Positions 29,034 to 38,372 of a DNA stretch of 64,000 bases are shown one piece after another. A model generated the notes under the pieces. The model saw only the letters and a program-made list of their open reading frames with translations, was not told where the DNA came from and did not search any database. This DNA is from Streptomyces diastatochromogenes (lineage in GTDB: Bacteria > Actinomycetota > Actinomycetes > Streptomycetales > Streptomycetaceae). Where the stretch lies: positions 6,882,001-6,946,000 of the forward strand of contig JAPTYK010000001.1 in assembly GCA_026913215.1 (NCBI GenBank), given 5' to 3'. Position 1 is the stretch's first letter, and every line of letters starts with the position of its first letter. The position numbers and the translations under genes are program-made.

Positions 29034-29861
29034 CCCCCGCACCCACCGCCTGCGGCTGTGGACCTCCGCCCTCACCGTCGGCGCGATCCTCCTCGCCGTC
29101 CTCCTCGTGCCCCCGCTGGTCCAGCTCGACGAGCAGGCCGTCGACCTCTCCCGCAAGCTCCTCCCGCCGTCCTGGGACCACCCCTTCGGCACCGACGACC
29201 TCGGCCGCGACCTCCTCCTGCGCTGCGTCTACGGCCTGCGGATCTCGCTCCTCGTCGGACTCGTCGCCGCGCTCGTGGCCACCGTCGTCGGCACCACCGT
29301 CGGCGCCGCGGCCGGGGCGCTCGGCGGCCGTGCCGACCGCTGGCTGATGCGGCTCGTCGACGCCTTCTCCTCCGTGCCCCACCTGCTGCTCGGCATCTTC
29401 GTCGTCGCCCTCTTCCGGCCCGGCGTCTGGCCCGTCATCGCCTCCGTCGCCGTCACCCACTGGCTCTCCACCGCCCGGATCGTCCGCTCCGAGGTCCTGT
29501 CGCTCCGCACCCGGCCGTACGTGGACGCCGCGATCTCCGGCGGCTCCTCCCGATGGCGCGTCGCCGTCCGGCACCTGCTGCCCGCCGTCCTCCCGCAGGC
29601 CGGACTCGCCGCCGTCCTGATGGTCCCGCACGCCATGTGGCACGAGTCCGCGCTCTCCTTCCTCGGCCTCGGCCTCCCCAGCCACCGGGCCAGCCTCGGC
29701 AACCTCGTGCAGAACGCCCGCTCCTCGCTGCTCGCCGGCGACTGGTGGCCCACCCTCTTCCCCGGCCTCCTCCTCATCGTCCCGACCCTCGCCCTCGCCG
29801 GCCTCGCGGGCGTCTGGCGCGACCGCCTCAACCCCGCCGCCGATCGGAGCTGTCCCTGTGA
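29026..29861 (+). pseudogene. nikC: nickel/peptide ABC transporter permease, one terminal frameshift
   Basis: DppC/NikC-type permease, about 278 residues. ATG at 29026. The family block HPFGTDDLGRDLLLR is at residues 50-65, and SFLGLGLPSHRASLGNLV near 205 is the conserved late loop. Close to the end one C is missing from a C run near 29835; restoring it gives RLNPRRRSELSL and a TGA at 29859-29861. As printed the frame would read on through the ATPase gene. GTGA overlap with nikD. Confidence 0.8.
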
Positions 29862-30848
29862 ACTCCCGCGTCGAGCGCGCCCTCCAGGCCGTCACCGCCG
29901 AGCGGGCCGAGGACGCCGTCCTCAGCGTCCGGGGCCTCAGCGTCCGCTTCCGGATGCGCGGCGGCCGGACCGTCGCCGCCGTCAGCGACGCCGACTTCGA
30001 CCTCGCGGCGGGGGAGTGCCTCGCCCTCGTCGGCGAGTCCGGCTGCGGGAAGTCCGTCCTCGCCTCCGCCCTCCTCGGCCTCCTCCCCGGGAACGCCGAG
30101 ACCTCCGGCACGGCCCTCCTCGACGGCACGGACCTGCTCGCCGCCGACGAGAAGACCCTCGCCCGCACCGTACGAGGACGGCGCGTCGGCCTCGTACCGC
30201 AGAGCCCCGCCGCCCACCTCACCCCCGTCCGCACCGTACGGTCCCACCTGGAGGAGACCGTCCGCGCCCTCACCGGCACCCCCGCCGGGACCGGCGGAGG
30301 GCCGCCGAGGCCGCCGCCGAACGGGCCGCGTTCCCCGCCGGACACCTCGACCGCCACCCGCACGAGCTCTCCGGCGGCCTCGCCCAGCGCGCCGCCACCG
30401 CCCTCGCCCTCATCGGCGACGCCCGGCTGCTGCTCGCCGACGAACCCACCACCGGCCTCGACCGCGACCTCGTCGACCGCACCGCCGACGAGCTGCGCCG
30501 CCACGCCGACGAGGGCCGCGCCCTGCTCCTCATCACCCACGACCTGACCGCCGCCGCGCGCGTCGCCGACCGCGTCGCCGTCATGTACGCGGGCCGGATC
30601 GTCGAAGTCGCCCCCGCCCACCGCTTCTTCGGCCCCACCGGACCCCGCCACCCCTACGCCCGAAGGCTCCTCGACGCCCTGCCCGACCGGGCGTTCACCC
30701 CGATCCCCGGCATGCCGCCCGAACTCTCCGACCTGCCCGGGGCTGCGCCTTCGCCCCGCGCTGCCCCCGCGCCACCGACCGCTGCGCCACCCGCCCCGAA
30801 CCGGCGGCCGGCGTGGCCTGCCACCACCCGGAGCAGCCCCGTGCTTGA
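29858..30848 (+). pseudogene. nikD: nickel/peptide ABC transporter ATP-binding protein, frameshifted
   Basis: Oligopeptide-type ATPase, about 330 residues. GTG at 29858 overlaps the nikC stop. Walker A is GESGCGKSVLAS, the signature HELSGGLAQRAATALAL, Walker B LLLADEPTTGLD, and the C-terminal oligo/dipeptide region ends GCAFAPRCP after a frame switch near 30740. Another switch lies near 30295. The TGA at 30846-30848 overlaps the nikE start. Drives the permease pair from the cytoplasm. Confidence 0.8.
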
Positions 30849-31501
30849 ACTCGACTCCGTCACCGCCGGATACGAGCGCCGCGAGCCCGTCTTCCGCGGC
30901 GCCTCCTCACCCTCGCCCCGGCGAGTCCGTCGGACTGCTCGGCCCCAGCGGCTGCGGCAAGTCCACCCTCGCCCGGGTCGCCGCCCTCCTGCACCGCCCC
31001 GACGCGGGCCGCCTCGTCCTCGACGGCACCGAGGTCCGGGCCTGGCGCCACCGCGCCCCGCGCGAGCAGCGCACCGCCGTCGGCGTCGTCTTCCAGCAGC
31101 CCCGCACCGCCGCCGACCCCCGCCTCACCCTCACCGACCTGATCGCCGAACCCTGCGCGCCACCGGCCGCCGCGCCGAGGCCGCCGCCCGGGTCGCCGCC
31201 CTCGCCCCGGCCGTCGGCCTGACCCCCGACCTCCTCGGCCGCCGCCCCACGAGGTCAGCGACGGCCAGCTCCAGCGCGCCTGTCTGGCCCGCGCCCTGAC
31301 CCTCCGCCCCGCTGGCTGATCTGCGACGAGATGACCGCCATGCTCGACGCCTCCACCACCGCGGCCCTCGTCGCCGCCGTCGAGGCCTACCGCGCCGAGA
31401 CCGGCGCGGGCCTCCTCGCCGTGGGCCACGACCGCGTCCTGCTGAACCGCTGGTGCGACCGCACGGTCGATTGGAAGGACTGCCTGCCCGCCGCGCCCTG
31501 A
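30841..31501 (+). pseudogene. nikE: nickel/peptide ABC transporter ATP-binding protein, frameshifted
   Basis: Second ATPase of the operon, about 220 residues. GTG at 30841 lies inside the end of nikD. Walker A LLGPSGCGKSTLARVA, the signature in SDGQLQRACLARAL, and Walker B LICDEMTAMLDAST are recovered by joining frames near 30905, 31160, 31245 and 31310. Shorter than NikD and without the oligopeptide C-terminal region, as is usual for NikE. Ends the operon; 113 bp without a gene follow. Confidence 0.78.
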
Positions 31502-31614
31502 CCGGATCTCACCCGTATGGCCGACCCGTCATACGCCCGGACGGACCGCTCGTTCCGCCACACTGTCCGCCGAACGCCGCAATTCCGGTGCGGCGACGGA
31601 GGGACGTGAGAGCG

Positions 31615-31809
31615 ATGGCCGTTTCCATTTCTGTCGTGGTGCTGCTGCTGGTGCTGACCGTGATCTTCGTGCGGAACAGCGGTCTGAAGTTCACGCACGC
31701 CCTCGTCTGCGCCCTGCTCGGCTTCTTCCTCGCCGGCACCGGCATGGCACCCACCATCCACAACGGGGTGGCCGCCACCGCCGAGGTGGTCTCCAGCCTC
31801 CGGCCTTGA
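31615..31809 (+). CDS. small membrane protein of unknown function
   Basis: Intact 64-residue protein with two hydrophobic stretches: residues 2-20 (SISVVVLLLVLTVIFV) and about 28-46 (ALVCALLGFFLAGTGMA), joined by RNSGLKFTH. GGAGGG lies about 12 bp before the ATG. From general familiarity, very similar small proteins are common in Streptomyces, but I know of no function. Confidence 0.65.
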   Translation: MAVSISVVVLLLVLTVIFVRNSGLKFTHALVCALLGFFLAGTGMAPTIHNGVAATAEVVSSLRP

Positions 31810-31925
31810 TCGTTTCAGTCTCGTGAACCGCCCGTGAAGCAGCGGGCAATGCCATGTACATTTCACGCACTCGGGCCTAGCGTCGGCCGCCGGCGCGACA
31901 CACGTCAGGACCCCGAGGAGCCGCC

Positions 31926-32456
31926 TTGACCACCCCACCGCCCCGCAGACGAGCACGCGCGCTCGCGCTGATCGCCGCGCTCGCGGCGACCCTCCTGACG
32001 GGCGCCGCGCCCGTCGCCCAGGCCGAGGAGATACCGCTCGCCCCCGGCTTCCGCCTCGTCGCCCCTACGAGGGCGCCCCGCCACCGCCCGGCCGGTCCCC
32101 GGCAAGGGCCCCGTCCAGCACCCGCACCTCGCCCCCAACGGCCGCAGCGGCATGCACGCCGACGGCGCCGGCAGCGCCACCTACCCTGGTCCGGTCCGCT
32201 CGGCCGCGACCCCGAGGTCACCAGCGAGAAGATCGCCCCCGTCGGCGGCGAGTGCGCCACCGTCACCTTCGACTCCGCCGGCCGCCTGGTCACCGTCTGC
32301 GGCACCTTCAGCGGCTTCCTCCTGAAGCTGCTCGACCCGCGCACCCTGGCCACCCTCGCCGAGTACAAGCTGCCGCAGCGCTCCTCCACCGTCGAGGCCC
32401 TCACCCGCCTCGACTTCGAGAAGATCTTCAAGAAGTCCTCGCCCTTATCGCGCTGA
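31926..32456 (+). pseudogene. secreted protein of unknown function, 3' end lost at a junction
   Basis: TTG at 31926 follows GAGGAG. A typical signal peptide (RRRARALALIAALAA... then APVAQA-EE) leads a secreted protein. Joining frames near 32065 and 32100 gives the run GPVQHPHLAPNGRSGMHADG and then GECATVTFDSAGRLVTVCG. Remembered Streptomyces relatives are some 450 residues long with beta-propeller character and continue well past the FEKIFK segment reached here. In this window the resemblance stops near 32,435-32,445 and the frame ends at 32456. The missing part would mark the other side of an insertion or rearrangement. Confidence 0.6.
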
Positions 32457-32844
32457 CCTGCACGGATGGCCGTGCGAGGTGTGCTGGCCTGCGACTTTGC
32501 AGCTTTCCAAGGCTTTCATGATGACGCCGTCTTAGCCGGTCGATTCTCCCCAGCCGCTCCCCAGGGCGCCTTCGTTCTCCCAGATTCTCCCCAGCAGCAG
32601 CCAGTTCGGGGCGACAGCACCGCTGGTGAGCTGACTTCCTCGTGCCTGCGAGACCGCTACCCATCGTCATCGGCCCCGAGCGCGCGCGTGGGTCCTGGGC
32701 ATGGAGGCCCCCGGGTCGGCAGAAGCAGGGTGGTCAGGGCCCAAGCGGTCCTACGATCTCAGGCACGCTGGCAGCTCGTACTGGCTGTACTCCGGTGTGG
32801 ACCCGGCCGAATGCGCTCGCTGAGCGTCCGCGACGCGATCGAGC
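32457..32844. other. gene-free stretch after the junction
   Basis: No supported gene. Base composition looks less G/C-skewed than on the left, with runs such as TTTGCAGCTTTCC, and short open frames lack ribosome sites and family signatures. TTCTCCCCAG occurs twice and a near copy once (32544-32594). I see no tRNA, transposon end or attachment repeat that would explain the junction. Confidence 0.5.
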
Positions 32845-33112
32845 GAGTTCGTCGCCTTCGCGTTGGCTCTCTACGCGGACGATCCCGTCGAGGGCGAGCA
32901 GGTCCTACAGATTCCGTACGGTGAGGAACTCGTCTGGGGTGACGTACGTGCACTTCGCCGCAAAGGTCATGAGGATGTCCGGGACGACCGAGGTCACGGT
33001 GCTCTGTCCAGTGGGATACGCCGGGCGGTGGCCGCGAACGCCCGTCATCGCGTTCGTCTGCAGCTCGATCGCCGTGGCAGGCGTGGTCTCGGCGCTGAAC
33101 ACGGCTGCCTGA
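32845..33112 (+). pseudogene. remnant of a DUF1345 membrane protein (C-terminal third)
   Basis: The stretch translates in one frame to EFVAFALALYADDPVEGEQV then GEELVWGD, and after a frame switch near 32935 to YVHFAAKVMRMSGTTEVTVL and a hydrophobic helix ending VSALNTAA. This matches, segment by segment, the C-terminal part of the intact DUF1345 protein at 37157-37846 (SDYVYFAFSVMTTFGTTDVT ... LVSALDSV). No start or N-terminal part is present. It abuts the antiporter stop. A decayed duplicate. Confidence 0.65.
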
Positions 33113-34375
33113 CTATCGCCCGGGACCCAGCGGTGGCACCCGCTCCTCGGGCTGCGGGTGCCGGGCGAACCAGCGGGCGACCGGTTCCGCCGACACCCCG
33201 TGCAGGACCACGCTGAGCAGGACCGTCGCTGCGGTCACGTTCACCACGAAGTCCGCTTCTTCCTTCGGGAGTTGAATGGAGGCAAGGACCGCGAAGACGA
33301 TCGAGGTGACACCGCGTGGCCCGAGCCAGCCGATCGCGACGCGTTCGGGGCGGGTGAAATCGGTGCCGGTGAGCGACACCATCACCGGAACGAACCGGGC
33401 CACGGTCAGTACGAGGATCGCGTACGCGAGGACCTGGAGCGCGATCCCGTCGGCGAACGCCTCGGCGGCCAGCGCGCCGAAGGCGTACCAGGCCGCCAGG
33501 GCCAGCAGATGGCTGACGTCCTCCACCAGGGTGAGGGAGTCGCTCCCGATCACGGAGACGGTGTTCGCATACCAGAGGCCCGCCACGAACGCCGCGACGA
33601 AGCCGTTGCCCTCGACCAGCACGGAAGCCGCGTACGTCAGGAAGGGCAGGGCGAGCCCCGCCATGCGCAGGCTCGCGGGCTTGGCCCACCCGGACTCCAG
33701 CGCCCGGCGCACCACCTGGGAGGCCAGGAACCCGAGGACGCTGCCGATGATCGCCGCGTACACCGCGCCCTTGAGGGCGTTGAGGAGGAGGTCGCCGAAC
33801 GTGTCGCCCTCGGCGGAGACCAGGTTGGCGACGCAGAAGACGAAGAGCGGCGAGATCAGTCCGTCGTTGAACCCGCCCTCGATGTTGAGCGCCGCCCGCA
33901 CCCGCAGGGGTACGCGCTCGTCCCGGAGGATCATCAGGACCGGGGCGAGGTCCATGGGCATGACGACGAGCGCCGCGACTGCCAGGAGCCACCAGCTCCT
34001 CCCGGGGAAGACGAGGGCGCCCGCCAGGGTGGCGAGCAGGAGGGAGGCCGGCAGGGCGATCCCGAGGAGCCGCCCCTCTCCGACCGGACCCCGCAGCCGG
34101 GCGTATTCCCGCGCCTCGGTGGCATCCGTGAACAGCATGACCGCGAGGACGAGTTCGATGGCCCGCTGGAACGTGTGGGTGTCCACGTCGAGCGGCACGA
34201 CCGGGTGGTCCTGTCCGCTGAGGAGAACGCCGGCCGCGGCGAAGGTGATCGGGGCGGTGATGCTCCACCGTGCCAGCCGGTCGGACACGACGGTCCACAG
34301 GAACAGCAGGGACAGCAGGACGAGGAGAGCGATCACGGCGACTCGCAGAGCGGGAGTGGGCAGAAGGCAGGACAA
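33113..34375 (-). CDS. cation:proton antiporter (CPA1, NhaP-like)
   Basis: Intact 420-residue membrane protein with about 12 hydrophobic segments. The family's ion-binding region is clear: NIEGGFNDGLISPL, and earlier VVMPMDLAPVLMILRD in place of the usual T-D-P motif; LGPRGVTSIVFAVLA is the late conserved loop. It exchanges Na+ or K+ for protons across the cytoplasmic membrane. TTG at 34375 is taken as start but has no strong ribosome site; a start 20-30 codons later is possible. A DUF1345 remnant lies directly downstream. Confidence 0.82.
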   Translation of the reverse strand: MSCLLPTPALRVAVIALLVLLSLLFLWTVVSDRLARWSITAPITFAAAGVLLSGQDHPVVPLDVDTHTFQRAIELVLAVMLFTDATEAREYARLRGPVGEGRLLGIALPASLLLATLAGALVFPGRSWWLLAVAALVVMPMDLAPVLMILRDERVPLRVRAALNIEGGFNDGLISPLFVFCVANLVSAEGDTFGDLLLNALKGAVYAAIIGSVLGFLASQVVRRALESGWAKPASLRMAGLALPFLTYAASVLVEGNGFVAAFVAGLWYANTVSVIGSDSLTLVEDVSHLLALAAWYAFGALAAEAFADGIALQVLAYAILVLTVARFVPVMVSLTGTDFTRPERVAIGWLGPRGVTSIVFAVLASIQLPKEEADFVVNVTAATVLLSVVLHGVSAEPVARWFARHPQPEERVPPLGPGR

Positions 34376-34511
34376 GGTGGGGTGACGCCGAGGCCGACGG
34401 TGACATCCTCACAGGTGAAAGGGTGATCGTCGGCCTCGGACACACCGCGTGCGCCGCTCTGGGCCCTGGGGCCGGGACGCCTGATCTGTTCTCCTTGCCC
34501 CGGAGTGGAGT

Positions 34512-35867
34512 TCAGCGGCCCAGGTCCGACAGGACCGCCTTCGCCGCGTTCTCGCCCGACGTGGCCGCGTCGGCGAGCGACGGCATGTCGAGCTGATAGT
34601 CGCCGGCCAGATGGATCGGCCCGAGAGGGTTGCGAAGTGTGGGCAGCGACTCACGTCCCCAGGGTGCCCAGAACGGCACCACACGGCGGTGGCGTCGTAC
34701 GATCCCGTCGCCGAGTCTCCCTTCGAGCTGGGGGTAGACCGAGAGTAGATCCCTGGAGAAGCGGGCGACGATCTCCTCGTCGGAGAGGTCGAACAGCGCG
34801 TCGGCCGAAGCGCCGCCGGCGAAACACGCCAGCGCACCACCCGGCTTCCGCGGACCGTTCTTACGTAGCGCGGCGGCGTGGTTGAACATCGCCTGGAAGG
34901 ACAGTTGCGGCGTGGACACGGCGAGGAGCCCGTCCCAGGGCTGAGGCCCCTCCTCTTCGGTGAAGAATCCGACGATCACGTACCGCCCGTAGCGGATGTC
35001 GCCGAACGCGTTGCGATGTGTCGTCGGAAGTCCGGGAAGGATCTGCAGCGCGATGTCGCTGGGAACCGAGACGATGGCGCGCTTCGCACGTATCCGTTTC
35101 GAGCGGCCGGCCGCGACGTAGTCCACGACGACGCCGTCCCCGCTCTTCTCCACTGTCCGGACGGTCGCCCCGAGCCGAAGACGCTCGCCGAGGTCGGCGG
35201 CCAGGATGTCGGTCAAGGTCTGGTTGCCACCGGCCGGCAGGGCGAAGTTCGGCACCTTCGCCGGGTCCGTCAGAGCGAGTCCGATCGACACCACAAGCTG
35301 GGTCGCCGCCGTCTCCTCCGGCTCGCACCCCATCCACTGCCCTGACCACGAACGGACCATGGTCCGGGTCAGCTCGGAGCGGACACCGCGCAGGAGATCC
35401 GATGCGGGACGCGCGTCGAGCCTGGCGCGCACCTTCTTCGCGAGGCGGCTGTCCGATTCCAGGAACGGGGCCGCGGCAAGGATGCGGGCACCGACCATGG
35501 CCATGCCGACGCGATCCATGAAGCCCATGCGGGTGCGGAACATGAGGGCGAGTACGTCGGACGTGTCGACCAGTGCGCCGTTGAGAACAAGCGCCACGCT
35601 CGTGTCGGCCAGGGACCCCATCTCGATGTCGTGCCGATGGAGAGCGTCGATCAAGGGCCCGGTCCCCTCCGTGAACTGGGTGCCGACGTTGATCCAGTAC
35701 TCGCCCTTCCGGACCGTCTCGACGCGTCCCCCCGACCGATCCGCCGCTTCGAGTACCACGACGTCCGCCCTGTCCGCGAGCGTCGTGGCCGCCATCAGGC
35801 CAGACATTCCCGCGCCGACGACCACGACGTCGCAGGTCTCCTCGTCACTGTCTTCCACTGCGGCCAT
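34512..35867 (-). CDS. FAD-dependent amine oxidase (flavin monoamine oxidase family)
   Basis: Intact 451-residue flavoenzyme. ATG at 35867 follows AAGGAG. DVVVVGAGMSGLMAATTLA (residues 13-31) binds the ADP part of FAD, LEAADRSGGRVET is the second FAD block, and the C-terminal GPIHLAGDYQLDMPSL with SGENAA closes the site. It oxidises an amine to an imine, then aldehyde, making H2O2. An operator-type motif 47-62 bp upstream links it to the TetR regulator at 39558. Substrate unknown; the imine-reductase-like neighbour suggests a cyclic or secondary amine. Confidence 0.85.
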   Translation of the reverse strand: MAAVEDSDEETCDVVVVGAGMSGLMAATTLADRADVVVLEAADRSGGRVETVRKGEYWINVGTQFTEGTGPLIDALHRHDIEMGSLADTSVALVLNGALVDTSDVLALMFRTRMGFMDRVGMAMVGARILAAAPFLESDSRLAKKVRARLDARPASDLLRGVRSELTRTMVRSWSGQWMGCEPEETAATQLVVSIGLALTDPAKVPNFALPAGGNQTLTDILAADLGERLRLGATVRTVEKSGDGVVVDYVAAGRSKRIRAKRAIVSVPSDIALQILPGLPTTHRNAFGDIRYGRYVIVGFFTEEEGPQPWDGLLAVSTPQLSFQAMFNHAAALRKNGPRKPGGALACFAGGASADALFDLSDEEIVARFSRDLLSVYPQLEGRLGDGIVRRHRRVVPFWAPWGRESLPTLRNPLGPIHLAGDYQLDMPSLADAATSGENAAKAVLSDLGR

Positions 35868-35913
35868 GACTAGCGACTCCTTGTACCGTTCTTCACTGCG
35901 CTAAGAATGAAAG

Positions 35914-35929
35914 TCGACTCGTATTCGAG
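35914..35929 (+). promoter_or_regulatory. TetR-regulon motif copy 1 (before amine oxidase)
   Basis: TCGACTCGTATTCGAG, fitting TCGA-N6-TTCGAG, 47-62 bp upstream of the amine oxidase start. One of five copies between 35.9 and 43.1 kb, followed like the others by an A/T-rich run. Confidence 0.65.
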
Positions 35930-35975
35930 AATACGCGAGCAGGCGGCGCCAGTACACCCGGAGGACGTGTGGGCG

Positions 35976-36866
35976 TCACGTGGCGCGGAACCGTCCTGGT
36001 TCGACCTCCGCGACCCGGCCCGCGCCGACCAATCGGCTCAGGTGTTGCGCCGCGGTTCGGCGCTCGACCGGCAGCACGTGGGCGCCTTCGACGTGAGAGC
36101 CGTAGACCAGGCGGCGATCGGCCATCTCATCGACGGTCCGGGGTTCGGAGAGGAACGTCAGGAGGGTCGCGTCGCGCTTCGCCATCACGCCGGCGAATGT
36201 GTCGAGGCGCTCCGAGAACTCGGTGGCACCTTCGATCACGCCCCGCTGGTGGGCCGTGCCGTACCACCGGGCGTCGATCGCCCTGCAGCGCCGCATGGAC
36301 GCCTCGAAGTCGGTGAGGCTGCTGCCGACGTCTCCGTAGTAGGGACCGAACGACGTCAGGTCGATGTCTGCCACGAAGAGGAATCCGTCCGGCTCGATCA
36401 GGAAACCGCAGTGGCCGGCCGTGTGGCCGGGCAGGTGCACGACCGTCACCGTGCGACCGCCGAGGTCGAACACGGTTCCGTCGGTGAACCCCGTCGCGTT
36501 GTTGCGGTCCCGGACGTGGAACTGGTCGCGGAGCATCGTCTCGGTCTGCTCAGTGGCTTCCGGTGGGAGGCCGTAGCCGGCGGCCATGACTCTGCGAGAT
36601 CGCAGGGCGGCGAGGTCCTTCTCGTGGATACGGACGGGCACCTCGTAGCCGCCGAGGCCTGCGACGTGGTCCTCGTGTGCGTGGCTCACGAGGACCATGT
36701 CTGCGGGTGGTGCCGAGTCGACGAGCGACAGCGACGGGTCGATGACCAGTGTCTCGGCGCTGCCGCGTACGAGGATGGAGTTGGCGTACGGGTAGGCACC
36801 TCGCTCGGCGCCGATCAGTACGGTGACTCCGCCGAACTCCGCTTCTGTGTATCCCGTCGTGAGCAA
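35976..36866 (-). CDS. metallo-beta-lactamase-fold hydrolase
   Basis: Intact, about 296 residues. TTG at 36866 sits 7 bp after AAGGAG; the in-frame GTG at 36875 overlaps that site and is less likely. The dinuclear metal signature SHAHEDHVAG (H-x-H-x-D-H) is near residue 70, HLPGHTAGHCGFL supplies the next histidine and FVADIDLTSFGPYYGD the bridging aspartate. A C-terminal helical extension with VERRTAAQHLSRLVGAG looks like a small winged-helix-type tail. It probably cleaves an ester, lactone, amide or thioester in the amine pathway of this cluster; the reaction is not known. Confidence 0.82.
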   Translation of the reverse strand: MLTTGYTEAEFGGVTVLIGAERGAYPYANSILVRGSAETLVIDPSLSLVDSAPPADMVLVSHAHEDHVAGLGGYEVPVRIHEKDLAALRSRRVMAAGYGLPPEATEQTETMLRDQFHVRDRNNATGFTDGTVFDLGGRTVTVVHLPGHTAGHCGFLIEPDGFLFVADIDLTSFGPYYGDVGSSLTDFEASMRRCRAIDARWYGTAHQRGVIEGATEFSERLDTFAGVMAKRDATLLTFLSEPRTVDEMADRRLVYGSHVEGAHVLPVERRTAAQHLSRLVGAGRVAEVEPGRFRAT

Positions 36867-36989
36867 AGTGGGCACTCCTTGTCCGCGAGTGGCGCAGTGA
36901 TCGAAATGAGCAGGCGACCGGACCGCATGGCCGGCTGCGTCGCACCGAAGCGGTGGTACGCGTCGCGGTCGGATCGAGGGTGTCGGGCA

Positions 36990-37080
36990 AGGCCCTGCTT
37001 GAGGATCTTGCCGATCGACATCGTCCGCAGGGCGGTCCGGAACCGCTGGCGCCCGCACCCGACGACACTCCACAGCGCTG
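36990..37080 (-). pseudogene. possible C-terminal remnant of an acyl-CoA ligase
   Basis: On the minus strand this gives FRTALRTMSIGKILKQGLAR, matching the C-terminal catalytic-lysine motif (P-R/M-T-x-x-G-K-I-L-K) of AMP-forming ligases, e.g. LPMTGSGKILKRRL of the gene ending at 57933. No upstream domains are found. It lies in the 290-bp gap (36867-37156) that otherwise holds nothing recognisable. A short match, so tentative. Confidence 0.35.
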
Positions 37081-37156
37081 CGTCGACGGGGCGACACGAT
37101 GCCGTAGCGTCGGGCTCCGACCAGGTCGGCAGCCGCGATTCCCGAGGAGTTCGTCT

Positions 37157-37846
37157 GTGTCCGAGAGGCGTAGCCGGAATCAGTGGCTCTCCGAGCGTCG
37201 CCGGTCGGCGGTGAGCGGCCTCATTGCGGTGGGCACGGCTGTGCTCCTCCTCGGCCTTGACCGCGGCTGGGCGCAGACGTCGGTGGCGGACGTGTGCGTC
37301 TTGCTGCTGCTTGCCTATCTCTTCCCCTATCTCCTGATCACGGTGATCGCCTTCTCGACCGCCTCTCCCGAGCGCGTACGCAACTGGGCAGGCCGGGAGA
37401 CACGGGGTACGTGGCTCCAGCGGTACGTGTACGGGACGGCCCCCGGACCGGGAGTCTCCCTCTTCATCGCTGCGGCGGCGCTTGTGGTGGCCGTGGTGTG
37501 GCGGCCCGGGCACATCGGCTCCTCGTTCGAACCGGTCGCTCGGGCGGTGGTGGCGCTCACCCTGGTCGCCGTCGCATGGATCTGTGTCGCCGTGTCCTTC
37601 GCGGTCGCCTTCCAGGCCGACAATCTCCTGGGGGGTGAGCGGGCGCTGGAGGTCCCCGGCGAGGAGCTCCCGATCTGGAGCGACTACGTCTATTTCGCCT
37701 TCTCGGTCATGACGACGTTCGGTACGACCGACGTCACCGTGCTGTCCCGGGAGATGCGTCGGACGGTGACGGTCAACGCGTGCATCGCCTTCGTCTTCAA
37801 CACCGTCACGGTGGCCAGCCTCGTCTCCGCTCTGGACAGCGTCTGA
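37157..37846 (+). CDS. DUF1345 family membrane protein
   Basis: Intact 229-residue protein with about five membrane helices. GTG at 37157 follows GAGGAG. The C-terminal part YFAFSVMTTFGTTDVTVLSR and the last helix NACIAFVFNTVTVASLVSAL are typical of DUF1345, whose function is unknown. A damaged copy of the same C-terminus lies at 32845-33112. Followed by a small hairpin. Confidence 0.8.
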   Translation: MSERRSRNQWLSERRRSAVSGLIAVGTAVLLLGLDRGWAQTSVADVCVLLLLAYLFPYLLITVIAFSTASPERVRNWAGRETRGTWLQRYVYGTAPGPGVSLFIAAAALVVAVVWRPGHIGSSFEPVARAVVALTLVAVAWICVAVSFAVAFQADNLLGGERALEVPGEELPIWSDYVYFAFSVMTTFGTTDVTVLSREMRRTVTVNACIAFVFNTVTVASLVSALDSV

Positions 37847-37850
37847 CCAG

Positions 37851-37870
37851 CACCAGGCCTTGTTCTGGTG
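37851..37870 (+). terminator. small hairpin after DUF1345 gene
   Basis: CACCAG (37851-37856) and CTGGTG (37865-37870) pair across an 8-nt loop containing TT, 5 bp after the stop codon. Short but well placed. Confidence 0.45.
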
Positions 37871-38036
37871 GCGCGCCACGCCCACTTCATGACCCCACTC
37901 GTGACGCTCTGTCAGGCCATGTCGGAACTCCCGTTCGCTGTGGGTGCGCTCACGGCCACGGCTACTTGCGCCGAGCCCCGACGTTACGGCTGGAATGCCG
38001 ACCTGAGGCCTTCCTGCATGGGCGACGGGCTGTTCC

Positions 38037-38345
38037 TCAGATCCGCTCCCACCACCCCAGTGTCAGAATGATGCCCTTCTTGACCGCACACTCGAACGTA
38101 TGCCCCCTGAGGGAGAACGAGATTGAGGAAAGGGTCACCGATGTCGCCGTCGCCAGGACGATGGCCATGCCGATCTCCCAGGACATGAAGAACCCGAAGA
38201 GGAGGGTGGGTATGAGCATGATCAGGCTCCCCACGCTCGCCTCACGGAGAACCCGGCTCCAGCTCGCCTTCTGCCACGACCGTGCTCTGCCGGAATATCC
38301 CTGAAGGGGGATGTGGCGGGTAGAGCCGCAGACGTCGTCGGTCAT
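38037..38345 (-). CDS. hypothetical two-helix membrane protein
   Basis: 102 residues. ATG at 38345 is 7 bp after GGGAGAG and 27 bp after the upstream dehydrogenase gene, so the two are probably cotranscribed. A basic N-terminal half (SGRARSWQKASWSRVLREAS) precedes two hydrophobic stretches (SLIMLIPTLLFGFFMSW and GMAIVLATATSVTLSSISF). No family recognised. It may be a small transporter component or membrane anchor of the amine cluster. Confidence 0.5.
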   Translation of the reverse strand: MTDDVCGSTRHIPLQGYSGRARSWQKASWSRVLREASVGSLIMLIPTLLFGFFMSWEIGMAIVLATATSVTLSSISFSLRGHTFECAVKKGIILTLGWWERI

Positions 38346-38372
38346 GAAGATGCTCTCCCGAAAGGCTCTTTG

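Noticed and set aside
33158..34426. Plus-strand frame opposite the antiporter
   Set aside because: The minus strand encodes about 12 membrane helices and NhaP-type motifs; the plus frame is charge-rich shadow.
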